DNA of 32,381 nt from CAZCZZ01 sp964503335. Its GTDB lineage: Bacteria > Verrucomicrobiota > Kiritimatiellia > CAIVKH01. Both the position numbers and the translations under genes were made by a program. Under the pieces are notes generated by a model that saw nothing but the letters and a program-made list of their open reading frames with translations, was not told where the DNA came from and did not search any database. The stretch lies in contig CAZCZZ010000048.1 in NCBI GenBank assembly GCA_964503335.1, forward strand, positions 1 to 32,381. The letters are read 5' to 3'. Of the stretch, positions 1 through 7,542 are shown piece by piece. Position 1 is the first letter of the stretch; every line of letters starts with the position of its first letter.

Positions 1-1112
1 TCGGCGCTGTCGTGCAGGGGGCCGGACGGCAGCTTGGGGGCGTCGCCCGTGATCTCCCGCACAGACTCCTCGCAGAGCTTGATGAGGGTGGGGTCGAAAA
101 GGCGCGGCTCGATGGTCCAGAGCTTCTTCCACTCGAGCGTGACGTTGTTGTCCTTGGCTGCCTTTTCGGCGGCGGCCTTTGCCTCGGCGAGCATGGACGC
201 GAGCACGCCGGCGTCGAGGGCGCGTTGATCGATCGAGATTTCGCAGACGCCGGGGACGGCGGTGACGATGCAGGGTTCGACCTTCACGATGCCGCAGGTG
301 CAGACGACGTTTGCGCCCGGCTTCGTGTGGCGCAGGCCGATCTGCCGCACCTCCAATGCAAACTGTGCAGCTGCGAGGAACGCATCGCGACGCATCGGGA
401 TCGGCGTGGAGCCGGAGTGCGCCGCCTGGCCGGTGAACTTCAACATGTGGCGTTCGACACCGAACGTGCCGAGAACGACGCCGGTCGGCTTGTTCATCGA
501 TTCGAGCACGGGACCTTGCTCGATATGGAGTTCAAGGTACGCCTTCGCGTTGATCTTCTTAAGCTCCTTGTGCGCGTTGAGCATCGTGTCGATATCGACG
601 CCGTTCTCCTTCAACGCCTCGGCTTGCGTGACGCCCTGCCGGTCCTTGAGGTTGCGGATGTCTTCGACATTCAACGACCCACCCGCGGCGCCGGACCCCA
701 CCAAACTTCGACCGAAACGCGCACCTTCTTCATCGGCCCAATCCACGAGTTTCAGTGTCACCGGCTTATCGTTGCGCTTCGCGTAGCGGCGCAGGATTTC
801 CAGCGCGGAAAGCGTGCCCAGGCAGCCGTCGAGCCAGCCGCCGTTCGGAACGGAGTCAAGATGCCCGGCAACAAGGATCGCCTTATCGGACTTGCCTGGA
901 ATCGTGACCCAGTTGTTGCCGGCGGAATCCATCTCTACGTTGAGGCCGAGTTCCTTCTTCACCTTGTCCGTGAACCACGCGCGGGTCTTCCGGAATACGG
1001 GTCCCCATGCGACGCGCTGCGCGCCGTTTTCATCGGAGGTGAGTTTCGCGAGTTCGCGCAGATCCGCAATGACGCGCTGCGCCGATTCCTGAAGGTCGTG
1101 TGACGCGCTCAT
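1..1112 (-). CDS. M20-family N-carbamoyl-amino-acid amidohydrolase, probable beta-ureidopropionase (3' end cut off)
   Basis: Translating the minus strand from the ATG at 1112 gives about 370 residues before the window edge; the family is usually about 410-420 long, so the last 40-50 residues are missing. Visible metal-site and catalytic signatures of the hydantoinase/carbamoylase M20 family are GHLDSVPNGG (His84), WLDGCLG (Asp95), DEEGARF (Glu128/129), ELHIEQGP (His196) and, at the edge, SGPLHDSA. Family members are cytosolic zinc or manganese hydrolases that split N-carbamoyl amino acids or allantoate. Because the rest of a reductive pyrimidine pathway lies 2.4 kb away and contains no other ureidopropionase, I infer that it converts N-carbamoyl-beta-alanine or N-carbamoyl-beta-aminoisobutyrate to the beta-amino acid, CO2 and ammonia. 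Allantoate amidohydrolase or L-carbamoylase remain alternatives. No clear ribosome binding site precedes the ATG. Confidence 0.88.
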   Translation of the reverse strand, partial: MSASHDLQESAQRVIADLRELAKLTSDENGAQRVAWGPVFRKTRAWFTDKVKKELGLNVEMDSAGNNWVTIPGKSDKAILVAGHLDSVPNGGWLDGCLGTLSALEILRRYAKRNDKPVTLKLVDWADEEGARFGRSLVGSGAAGGSLNVEDIRNLKDRQGVTQAEALKENGVDIDTMLNAHKELKKINAKAYLELHIEQGPVLESMNKPTGVVLGTFGVERHMLKFTGQAAHSGSTPIPMRRDAFLAAAQFALEVRQIGLRHTKPGANVVCTCGIVKVEPCIVTAVPGVCEISIDQRALDAGVLASMLAEAKAAAEKAAKDNNVTLEWKKLWTIEPRLFDPTLIKLCEESVREITGDAPKLPSGPLHDSA

Positions 1113-1192
1113 GGCTGGACAGAATAGGCGGCGCCGCATTTGTGAACAATCGGAAACGACCTGCAAAGGTAGTCATTGTGTTGACAGCATTT

Positions 1193-1207
1193 TGCAGTCA
1201 AACTGCA
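1193..1207. promoter_or_regulatory. candidate vapBC operator (inverted repeat)
   Basis: Perfect 6-bp arms TGCAGT and ACTGCA are separated by three bases and end seven bases before the vapB start codon. A TTGACA hexamer at 1181-1186 could be a -35 element, but no convincing -10 follows at the right spacing. VapB antitoxins commonly autorepress through such small palindromes; the assignment is by position only. Confidence 0.45.
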
Positions 1208-1213
1208 GCCATC

Positions 1214-1447
1214 ATGAAAACGCTTACGGTTCGAGAAGTGCCCGATGAGGTTTACGGCGTTATCCGACAGGAAGCCGAAGCCAACCACCGCAGCATCCAA
1301 GAGCAAGTTCGCTATATTCTCGCCAAGGAAACCAGGATTCGGCGGGGTGGCCTCGCGGCGCTCTCGAGCAAATCGCGAAACAAATTTGCAGGCAGGGACT
1401 TGGGCGATACGGTGGCAGAGATCGCAGCGGGGCGGGCGCGGCGTTGA
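1214..1447 (+). CDS. vapB: VapB-type antitoxin (FitA-like ribbon-helix-helix)
   Basis: This 77-residue protein begins MKTLTVREVPDEVY, the N-terminal strand plus first helix of a FitA/VapB ribbon-helix-helix DNA-binding fold, followed by a helix (HRSIQEQVRYILAKE) and a basic, flexible C-terminus that would contact the toxin. I use the internal ATG at 1214 rather than an upstream in-frame start because the antitoxin homology begins exactly there. Its stop overlaps the toxin start by four bases (TTGA), the usual coupled arrangement. It should neutralise the PIN toxin downstream and repress the shared promoter; a small inverted repeat just upstream is a likely operator. Confidence 0.85.
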   Translation: MKTLTVREVPDEVYGVIRQEAEANHRSIQEQVRYILAKETRIRRGGLAALSSKSRNKFAGRDLGDTVAEIAAGRARR

Positions 1448-1851
1448 AGCTCTATGTGCTGGATGCATCGGCATGGTTGCGCATGTTCCTCCTTGATGGG
1501 CCAATGCCCAAAGGAATGGAGGAAGCCATTGCAGAAGTGGATTCTGGAAACTCTTCCTTCGTTGCGCCGGAGTTGATTTTGGTGGAGTCCGGCCATGTTT
1601 TGACGCGAAAGAGGTCGCGCGGTCTCTTGAGCGATAAGGAGGCGGAAACGGTTTGGCGGAACATGCGCAAGACACCTATGGACCTCTTGGCCGCAGAGGA
1701 TCACATCGACCGCGCCATGGCCGTCGCGCAGCGACACAGGCTTTCGGTCTATGATGCCATGTATCTTGCCGTCGCCGAGTATGTCGGAGGTACGCTCCTC
1801 ACGGCCGACGACGCGCTTGCACGCGTTGGAAAGTCAGTCCTCTTGGGCTGA
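1444..1851 (+). CDS. vapC: VapC-type PIN-domain ribonuclease toxin
   Basis: This 135-residue PIN-domain protein starts at TTG, overlapping the vapB stop. The acidic residues of the PIN active site are visible: Asp in LDASAW near residue 7, Glu in ILVESGHV near 48, Asp in YDAMYLA near 104 and Asp-Asp in TADDALA near 122. VapC toxins are Mg-dependent endoribonucleases that cleave tRNA or rRNA when free of antitoxin. The module sits between the amidohydrolase and the histidine kinase and shows no functional link to them. No mutation of the active site is visible, so it is probably intact. Confidence 0.88.
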   Translation: MKLYVLDASAWLRMFLLDGPMPKGMEEAIAEVDSGNSSFVAPELILVESGHVLTRKRSRGLLSDKEAETVWRNMRKTPMDLLAAEDHIDRAMAVAQRHRLSVYDAMYLAVAEYVGGTLLTADDALARVGKSVLLG

Positions 1852-1910
1852 ACCCTGAGACCAGCTGTTCGCGGCCTGTAGCTGGTCCTCTCAATCAGGC
1901 AGGAGTCTGC

Positions 1911-3206
1911 TCAGGCCTTGCGGCCGATGCGCGGGAGATACATCCGGATCGTCGTGCCGCGGCCCGGCTCGCTGTCGACGCGTAGGAAGCCGCCGGCGCG
2001 GTGGACGATCTGGTGGACGATGGCGAGGCCGAGGCCCGTGCCCTTGTCACCCTTCGTGGTGAAAAAGGGGTCGAAGATCCTCTTGCGCGTGTCTTCGTCC
2101 ATGCCGATGCCAGCGTCCCGTACGGCGACGCAAACATATTTGCCATCGATGCCCCGGCCTTCCTGGACGGCGACTTCTTCAAGCCGGACTTCAAGATCGC
2201 CGCCCTTCGGCATGGCATCGCGAGCATTCAGGACGAGGTTGAGGATCGCGCGTTCGAACTGCGAGGGGTCGATGAAGACGCGGCTGACGCCATCGCTGCA
2301 TTGCAGGGTGAGGCGCGACGTCTTTCCGACTGAGAGCTGCAGGACCGTGCACAGCGCTTGCAGCGTTTCCTTGAGGTCGAGCACCTTCGGCGCGTCGGGC
2401 GACTCCTTGCCGAACGTCAGCAGCTCCTGCGTCATGCGGTCGCCGATCTTTGCAGCCTCGATGATTTCATGTGCGGCCTCGGCGACGTTCGGGGTGATGC
2501 CGGGCGTGTCGGCAATGACCGAGCCTTGTCCCAGCATCACCGTGAGGATGTTACGAAAATCGTGCGCCACGCCAGCGGCGAGCCGGCCGAGCGCTTCCAT
2601 GCGGTGCATCTCCATGAGGTGGGCCTGGTAGGCGCCGAGCGAGGTTTCCGCCTGTTGCCTGGCGGTCTCCTCGAACAGGCGCGAAATGACCTCCGCGACC
2701 GAAACGACGAAATCGCAATCCTGCTGTGTCCACTCGCGCGGCTCGCCCGTGTGCTCGTTGCAGACCACGCCCACCACCTGGCCGCCTCGGAAGAGCGGGG
2801 CGTCGAGTAGCGAGGTGATGCCAAGGGGCTCAAGGTAGGGTGTTCGCAGTTCGGCCGTGATGGGATCGGTCAGGGCCTCGCTGACCGGAATGACGCGGCG
2901 CGAGTCCAGCGCCTGGAAATACGCCGGGAAGTCCTGGGCATGCAGGACGGCGCCTTCATACACATCACGGTGTGAGCGCTGGTAGAGGTGATAGCAGCGG
3001 GCGGCGCGCCGGTCATCCACGAGCAGCCAGATGCCCACCCGGTCCACGCCAAGCGTCCTCGTGACCAGTTCGGCAACGCCCTGGAAGACAGTGCGGAGGG
3101 ATTCTCCCGACGTGGCGTGCATCCGCGCGATCTCGAGACGCGCCTCTTCATAGGCAACGCGAATCGCCCCCGTGTCGATATGCGACTCATTCATGGGTTG
3201 AGACAT
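1911..3206 (-). CDS. GAF-domain sensor histidine kinase, soluble
   Basis: From the ATG at 3206 the product is 431 residues; an in-frame TTG at 3248 would add 14 residues with no family resemblance. Residues about 35-180 form a GAF domain. A dimerisation/phosphoacceptor region follows with the H-box AAGVAHDFRN (His215). The ATPase domain shows the N-box NLVLNARDAM and the glycine boxes DAGIGMDE, FDPFFTTK and GTGLGLAIVHQIV. There is no signal peptide or membrane span, so it should sense an intracellular cue. No response regulator is adjacent, making it an orphan kinase. It is divergent from the pyrimidine operon, separated by about 270 bp, so it could take part in its control, but this rests on position only. 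The SD sequence is poor for either start. Confidence 0.85.
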   Translation of the reverse strand: MSQPMNESHIDTGAIRVAYEEARLEIARMHATSGESLRTVFQGVAELVTRTLGVDRVGIWLLVDDRRAARCYHLYQRSHRDVYEGAVLHAQDFPAYFQALDSRRVIPVSEALTDPITAELRTPYLEPLGITSLLDAPLFRGGQVVGVVCNEHTGEPREWTQQDCDFVVSVAEVISRLFEETARQQAETSLGAYQAHLMEMHRMEALGRLAAGVAHDFRNILTVMLGQGSVIADTPGITPNVAEAAHEIIEAAKIGDRMTQELLTFGKESPDAPKVLDLKETLQALCTVLQLSVGKTSRLTLQCSDGVSRVFIDPSQFERAILNLVLNARDAMPKGGDLEVRLEEVAVQEGRGIDGKYVCVAVRDAGIGMDEDTRKRIFDPFFTTKGDKGTGLGLAIVHQIVHRAGGFLRVDSEPGRGTTIRMYLPRIGRKA

Positions 3207-3393
3207 GGTTTGCCCACGCGCGTCCTGCGTCCTGCATACAGAGAGCAATCGTAACCCGCGCCATTGTCGCGGTCGAGCGTAACCATGAGGCGGTACTACG
3301 CCGGTGACCCTGAGCGGGACCAGTGCACCACTACGAACGCCAGCCTAGTGTGTCCCTTGCACACCCCAAATAGGTGAAACCCCGATAAGAGTG

Positions 3394-3423
3394 TTGACGG
3401 CTTTCGGGTGTTTCAACCATGAT
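3394..3423 (+). promoter_or_regulatory. candidate promoter of the pyrimidine-catabolism operon
   Basis: The 273-bp gap 3207-3479 between the divergent kinase and the transporter is the only sizeable non-coding stretch before the operon. It contains TTGACG (3394-3399) and, after 18 bases, CATGAT (3418-3423), a fair sigma-70-like pair about 55 bp before the transporter start. A loose GTTGA...TCAAC symmetry spans the spacer (3393-3417). I see nothing else recognisable in the gap: no riboswitch, small ORF or strong operator. Confidence 0.4.
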
Positions 3424-3479
3424 ACCACTTCGGACGGCGAGCTTTATGCAAGCACGGACGCTAACATGCAGGTTGTGGA

Positions 3480-4958
3480 ATGGCTGATTTGATCCAGCCA
3501 GACCTTACCCCCAACGAACTAGCCCTTATCCGGGCTCACCCTTCCTATAACGCCGATCTAGCCCCTACGAGTCGTGTCCAGCGCACGTGGAATGTGTGGC
3601 ATATCGCGGCCCTTTGGGTGGGCATGGCGGTCTGTATTCCGACGTATCAGCTTGCCTCCGGCATGATTGCGCAAGGAATGACCTGGTGGCAGGCGAACCT
3701 GACGGTAGCACTAGGGAACATCATTGTGCTGATCCCGATGATCCTCAATGCGCACGCGGGCGCGAAGTATGGCATTCCCTTTCCTGTTTTTGCGCGCGCT
3801 TCATTCGGCGTGAGGGGCTCCAATGTCCCTGCGCTGCTGCGCGCGCTGGTGGGTTGCGGCTGGTTCGGCATCCAGGCGTGGATCGGCGGCGCGGCCATCT
3901 ACCAACTCTTGCGCACGATGTGGCCGGACCTGCCTCCCGCCACGGTCACGGAGATGTGGCCGGGCACGCTGCCCTTCGCGTGCTTCATGGGGTTCTGGCT
4001 CATCAATGTGTACTTCATCTGGAAGGGCACCGAGTCGATCAAGTGGATGGAAACGCTGGCCGCGCCGTTCCTGATCATTGCGGGACTTGTCCTGCTCGGG
4101 TGGGCTTACAACAAGGCGGGCGGCTGGGGGCCGATGCTTGATCAGCCCGACAAGTTCACGAGCGGTAATGATTTCCTCAAGGTGTTCTTCCCGAATCTCA
4201 CGGCGATGGTCGGTTTCTGGGCCACGCTTTCGCTGAACATCCCGGACTTCACGCGCTATGCGAAGAGCCAGAAGGACCAGATTCTCGGACAGATGATCGG
4301 CCTGCCGACGACGATGACGCTCTTCGCGTTCATCGGCACGGCGGTCACGAGCGCGACGCTGGTGATCTTCGGCGAAGCGATCTGGGATCCGGTGCTGCTC
4401 GTCACGAAGGTGGGCGGCTGGCTTGTGGTGATCGCCGCGCTGATCGCGATTTCCGTGGCCACGCTGTCTACGAACATCGCGGCGAATGTGGTTTCGCCCG
4501 CAAACGATTTCTCCAACCTGCTGCCGCGCTATATCTCGTTCCGCACGGGCGGCTACGTCACGGCGGTCATCGGCATCCTGATCATGCCCTGGAAGCTCGT
4601 CGCCGCGCCGGATGGATACGTATTCACGTGGCTCATCGGTTACTCCGCGTTGCTGGGACCGATCGGCGGCATCCTGATCTGCGACTACTTCCTCGTGCGC
4701 GGAACCCGGCTGAATGTGCCCGATCTGTATCGCACCGACGGCGAGTACGAATACACCAACGGCTTCAACCTTCGCGCGCTGGCGGCCCTTGCCATCGCGG
4801 TTGCGCCCAATGTGCCGGGCTTCCTTGGCACGACGAAGATTCTTTCGAATGTCGGCGTGTTGTGGATGACGCTCTACAACTACGCGTGGTTTGTCGGTTT
4901 CATCATCGCGGCCGTGGTCTATTACGTCCTGATGATGAACCAAATGAAGAAAACATAA
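3480..4958 (+). CDS. NCS1-family nucleobase/hydantoin:cation symporter
   Basis: This 492-residue polytopic membrane protein has about 12 hydrophobic segments and the N-terminal TPNELALI...SYNADLAP region typical of NCS1 transporters. By comparison with the hydantoin transporter Mhp1, the substrate-site residues are present: Trp128 and Gln132 in GCGWFGIQAWIGG, Trp247 in MVGFWATLSLN, and Asn332/Asn336 in STNIAANVVSP. NCS1 proteins import uracil, thymine, allantoin, hydantoins or cytosine with Na+ or H+. As the first gene of a pyrimidine degradation operon it most likely brings in uracil or thymine (PydX-like role), although dihydropyrimidines or hydantoins cannot be excluded. The next gene follows after 28 bp. 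Confidence 0.92.
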   Translation: MADLIQPDLTPNELALIRAHPSYNADLAPTSRVQRTWNVWHIAALWVGMAVCIPTYQLASGMIAQGMTWWQANLTVALGNIIVLIPMILNAHAGAKYGIPFPVFARASFGVRGSNVPALLRALVGCGWFGIQAWIGGAAIYQLLRTMWPDLPPATVTEMWPGTLPFACFMGFWLINVYFIWKGTESIKWMETLAAPFLIIAGLVLLGWAYNKAGGWGPMLDQPDKFTSGNDFLKVFFPNLTAMVGFWATLSLNIPDFTRYAKSQKDQILGQMIGLPTTMTLFAFIGTAVTSATLVIFGEAIWDPVLLVTKVGGWLVVIAALIAISVATLSTNIAANVVSPANDFSNLLPRYISFRTGGYVTAVIGILIMPWKLVAAPDGYVFTWLIGYSALLGPIGGILICDYFLVRGTRLNVPDLYRTDGEYEYTNGFNLRALAALAIAVAPNVPGFLGTTKILSNVGVLWMTLYNYAWFVGFIIAAVVYYVLMMNQMKKT

Positions 4959-4986
4959 GGCGGGGAGCCTTATCCGGGGGAGAAAC

Positions 4987-6339
4987 ATGACGACGACAAC
5001 GAAGCAGCCAACGCTGCCGCCTTGCAACCATAAGCCGAAGCCCTACACGGGTCCTTCCTTTGATGAGGTCATGCGCATTCGCAAGGCCCACATCAATCCT
5101 GGCGTGTTCCTGTACTACAAGAACCCGATCATGATCGTGGAAGGGAATATGCAGTATGTCTGGGACGAGAAAGGGCGCCGCTACCTCGACGCCTTCGGCG
5201 GCATCGTCACGGTCAGCGTGGGCCACTGCCATCCTGCGGTGAACAAGGCCGCGATCGACCAGATCAACACGATCTCGCACACGACGACGATCTACCTGAA
5301 TCCGGTGCTGGGCGACTACGCGAAGGCGTTGACCGACAAGATGCCGGGCAACCTGAAGTGCGTGTACTTCGTCAATTCGGGCTCCGAAGCGAACGACCTC
5401 GCGCTGCTCATGGCGCGGCTCTACACGGGCAACTACGATGTCGTGGCGCTGCGCAACTGCTACCACGGCGGCGTGAATTCGGCGATGGGCCTCACGGCGC
5501 ACGGCACATGGAAATTCAACGTCCCGCAGTCCTTCGGCGTGCACCACGCGATCACGGCCGACACGTATCGCGGGCCGTGGGGCAAGGATGACCCCGAGGC
5601 CGGGAAGAAGTACGCGAACGACATCAAGGAGGTCATCCAGTACGCGACCCCCGGGAAAGTCGCGGGCTTCTTCGCCGAGTCGATCCAGGGCGTCGGCGGC
5701 GTCATCGTGTTCCCCGATGGGTACCTCAAGGAAGCGTATCGCATAGTCCGCGAAGCGGGCGGCGTCTGCATCGCCGACGAAGTGCAGGCCGGCTTTGGTC
5801 GCACGGGCACGCACTACTGGGGCTTTGAAACGCAGGGCGTGATTCCCGACATCGTGACGATGGCGAAGAGCATCGGCAACGGCGCCCCGCTCGCGGCGGT
5901 GGTGACGACGCCGGAAATCGCGAAGGTGCTGTCGCAGAAGATCCACTTCAACACGTTCGGCGGCAATCCCGTGTCCTGCGCGATCGGCAAGGCAGTGCTG
6001 GAGACGATCGACAAGGAAGGACTCCAGAAGCGCTGCCACGTGCTCGGCGAGAAACTTCTCCAAGGGTTGGAAAAGCTGAAGGCGAAATATCCAATCATTG
6101 GAGACGTCCGCGGCAAGGGCCTCATGGTCGCGCTTGAAATGGTGAAGGACCGCAAGACCAAGGAGCCGGCGAAGGAAGCGACCGCGCAGGTCTTTGAACG
6201 CATCAAGGAGCTCGGCGCGCTGGTGGGCAAGGGCGGGTTGCACGGCAACACGATCCGCATCACGCCGCCGATGTGCATCACCGAGGCGGACCTCGATTAC
6301 CTGCTCGACGTCATGGACATCGCGTACAGCGAAGTGTGA
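4987..6339 (+). CDS. Class III aminotransferase, AGXT2-like beta-alanine/(R)-3-aminoisobutyrate:pyruvate aminotransferase
   Basis: This 450-residue protein is a PLP-dependent fold-type I enzyme. The phosphate and cofactor motifs VNSGSEANDLAL (130-141), IADEVQAGFGRTG (Asp264) and MAKSIGNGAP with the Schiff-base lysine Lys294 are intact. The segments YHGGVNSAMGLTAHGTWK and NTFGGNPVSCAIGKAVLE resemble the AGXT2 branch, which transfers the amino group of beta-alanine or beta-aminoisobutyrate to pyruvate or glyoxylate. Products would be malonate or methylmalonate semialdehyde plus alanine. The next gene, alanine dehydrogenase, would recycle the alanine, which supports pyruvate as acceptor. A strong GGGGGAG ribosome binding site precedes the ATG. 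Exact acceptor and stereopreference are inferred. Confidence 0.92.
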   Translation: MTTTTKQPTLPPCNHKPKPYTGPSFDEVMRIRKAHINPGVFLYYKNPIMIVEGNMQYVWDEKGRRYLDAFGGIVTVSVGHCHPAVNKAAIDQINTISHTTTIYLNPVLGDYAKALTDKMPGNLKCVYFVNSGSEANDLALLMARLYTGNYDVVALRNCYHGGVNSAMGLTAHGTWKFNVPQSFGVHHAITADTYRGPWGKDDPEAGKKYANDIKEVIQYATPGKVAGFFAESIQGVGGVIVFPDGYLKEAYRIVREAGGVCIADEVQAGFGRTGTHYWGFETQGVIPDIVTMAKSIGNGAPLAAVVTTPEIAKVLSQKIHFNTFGGNPVSCAIGKAVLETIDKEGLQKRCHVLGEKLLQGLEKLKAKYPIIGDVRGKGLMVALEMVKDRKTKEPAKEATAQVFERIKELGALVGKGGLHGNTIRITPPMCITEADLDYLLDVMDIAYSEV

Positions 6340-6353
6340 TCCGGAAAATACCT

Positions 6354-7454
6354 ATGAAAATCGGCATACCCAAAGAGATTAAGATCAAAGAGAACCGCGT
6401 GTCGTGCACTCCCGCGAGCGCGCGCATGCTGGTGCAGGCGGGCCACGAGGTGCATGTGCAGACCGGGGCCGGCGACGGCAGCGGCTTCACCGATGACCAG
6501 TACGTGGCGGGCGGGGCGCGGATCGTTTCGACGGCCACCGACGCCTGGGGCTGCGAGATGGTCATCAAGGTCAAGGAGCCGATGGAGTCGGAGTACGGCT
6601 TCCTGCGTCCGGGCCTCCTGTTGTTCACCTATCTCCACCTCGCTGCCGAAAAGAAGCTCACCGAGGCGCTCATCAAGAGCAAGACCTCGGGCGTGGCGTA
6701 CGAGACGGTGCAGATCGGACGACGACTGCCGCTTTTGGAGCCGATGAGCGAAATCGCAGGCCGCATGAGCGCGATCATCGGCGCTTACTATCTGAGCAAA
6801 GCTCAGGGGGGAAAAGGAGTGTTGCTCGGGGGGGTACCCGGGGTGTTGCCCGGCAACGTCCTGATCATGGGCGGTGGCACGGCTGGCATTAATGCCGGCC
6901 GTGTCGCCGCAGGGATCGGCGGCGACGTCACGATCCTTGAGGTGGACCTGCAGCAGATGCGCTTCCTCGACATCAGCCTCCACGGCGCGGCCCATACGCT
7001 CTATTCCAATGAGCACAACCTGATGGAGAGCCTGCCGAATGTGGACCTCCTGATCGGCGCGGTGCTCGTGCCCGGCGCAAAGGCGCCGAAGCTCATCAAG
7101 CGCCAGATGCTCAGCGTGATGAAGCCCGGCGCGGTGTTTGTCGATATCGCCATCGACCAGGGCGGCTGCGCCGAAACCTCGCGACCGACGACGCACGAGA
7201 ATCCGGTCTATGTCGAAGAGGACACGATTCACTACTGCGTGACGAATATGCCGGGCGCCTATGCGCGCACCGCGACGCAGGCTTTGACGAACGTGACGAT
7301 TCCCTACGCGTTGAAACTCGCCAACCTGGGGTTGGAGGGCGCGTTGCAGCAGGTGCCGGAGCTGGTGCCTGGACTGAACACGTACCAGGGAGCGTGCACC
7401 TACAAGGCCGTGGCCGATGCACACGGATTCCCGTATCAGGAACTGAAACTTTAG
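6354..7454 (+). CDS. ald: Alanine dehydrogenase
   Basis: The ATG at 6354 gives 366 residues, close to the usual 370; the product starts MKIGIPKEIK, the canonical Ald N-terminus. The substrate residues Lys74 (KVKEP) and His95 (TYLHLAAEK) and the NAD-binding loop GGGTAG (173-178) followed by a VDLQQMR segment are in place. The enzyme catalyses reversible NAD-dependent deamination of L-alanine to pyruvate and ammonia in the cytosol. Placed 14 bp after an AGXT2-type aminotransferase, it likely regenerates pyruvate as amino acceptor and releases pyrimidine nitrogen as ammonia. The family is well conserved, so the identification is firm; the operon role is inferred. Confidence 0.95.
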   Translation: MKIGIPKEIKIKENRVSCTPASARMLVQAGHEVHVQTGAGDGSGFTDDQYVAGGARIVSTATDAWGCEMVIKVKEPMESEYGFLRPGLLLFTYLHLAAEKKLTEALIKSKTSGVAYETVQIGRRLPLLEPMSEIAGRMSAIIGAYYLSKAQGGKGVLLGGVPGVLPGNVLIMGGGTAGINAGRVAAGIGGDVTILEVDLQQMRFLDISLHGAAHTLYSNEHNLMESLPNVDLLIGAVLVPGAKAPKLIKRQMLSVMKPGAVFVDIAIDQGGCAETSRPTTHENPVYVEEDTIHYCVTNMPGAYARTATQALTNVTIPYALKLANLGLEGALQQVPELVPGLNTYQGACTYKAVADAHGFPYQELKL

Positions 7455-7460
7455 AGTCTT

Positions 7461-7515
7461 GGTAGGGACGGCTCTCCGAGCCGTCCGCGGCGCGCAGCGG
7501 AGTGCGCGCCCTGCC
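7461..7515. repeat. REP-like double-hairpin element between ald and preT
   Basis: The 88-bp ald-preT gap carries two consecutive hairpins: GGACGGCTC (7466-7474) pairs with GAGCCGTCC (7478-7486), and GGCGCGC (7489-7495) pairs with GCGCGCC (7504-7510). The flanks GGTAGGG (7461-7467) and CCCTGCC (7509-7515) also pair with one G-U, so the whole could fold as a three-way junction, sharing some bases with the inner stems. There is no T-run, so it is not an ordinary intrinsic terminator, and it lies inside an operon. It looks like a small palindromic dispersed repeat; it could also act as an mRNA-processing or stability element. Confidence 0.7.
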
Positions 7516-7542
7516 TGGAGAAGAGACTTGCGGAGGAAAAGT

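Noticed and set aside
12..1103. Long open frame on the plus strand
   Set aside because: It is the antisense shadow of the amidohydrolase, whose minus-strand translation has all M20 motifs.
3801..5027. 408-codon minus-strand open frame
   Set aside because: Composition is Arg/Asp/His-rich as expected for antisense of a GC-rich gene; the plus strand encodes an intact NCS1 transporter.
7461..7515. Intrinsic terminator between ald and preT
   Set aside because: The hairpins lack a following T-run and lie within a collinear pathway operon.
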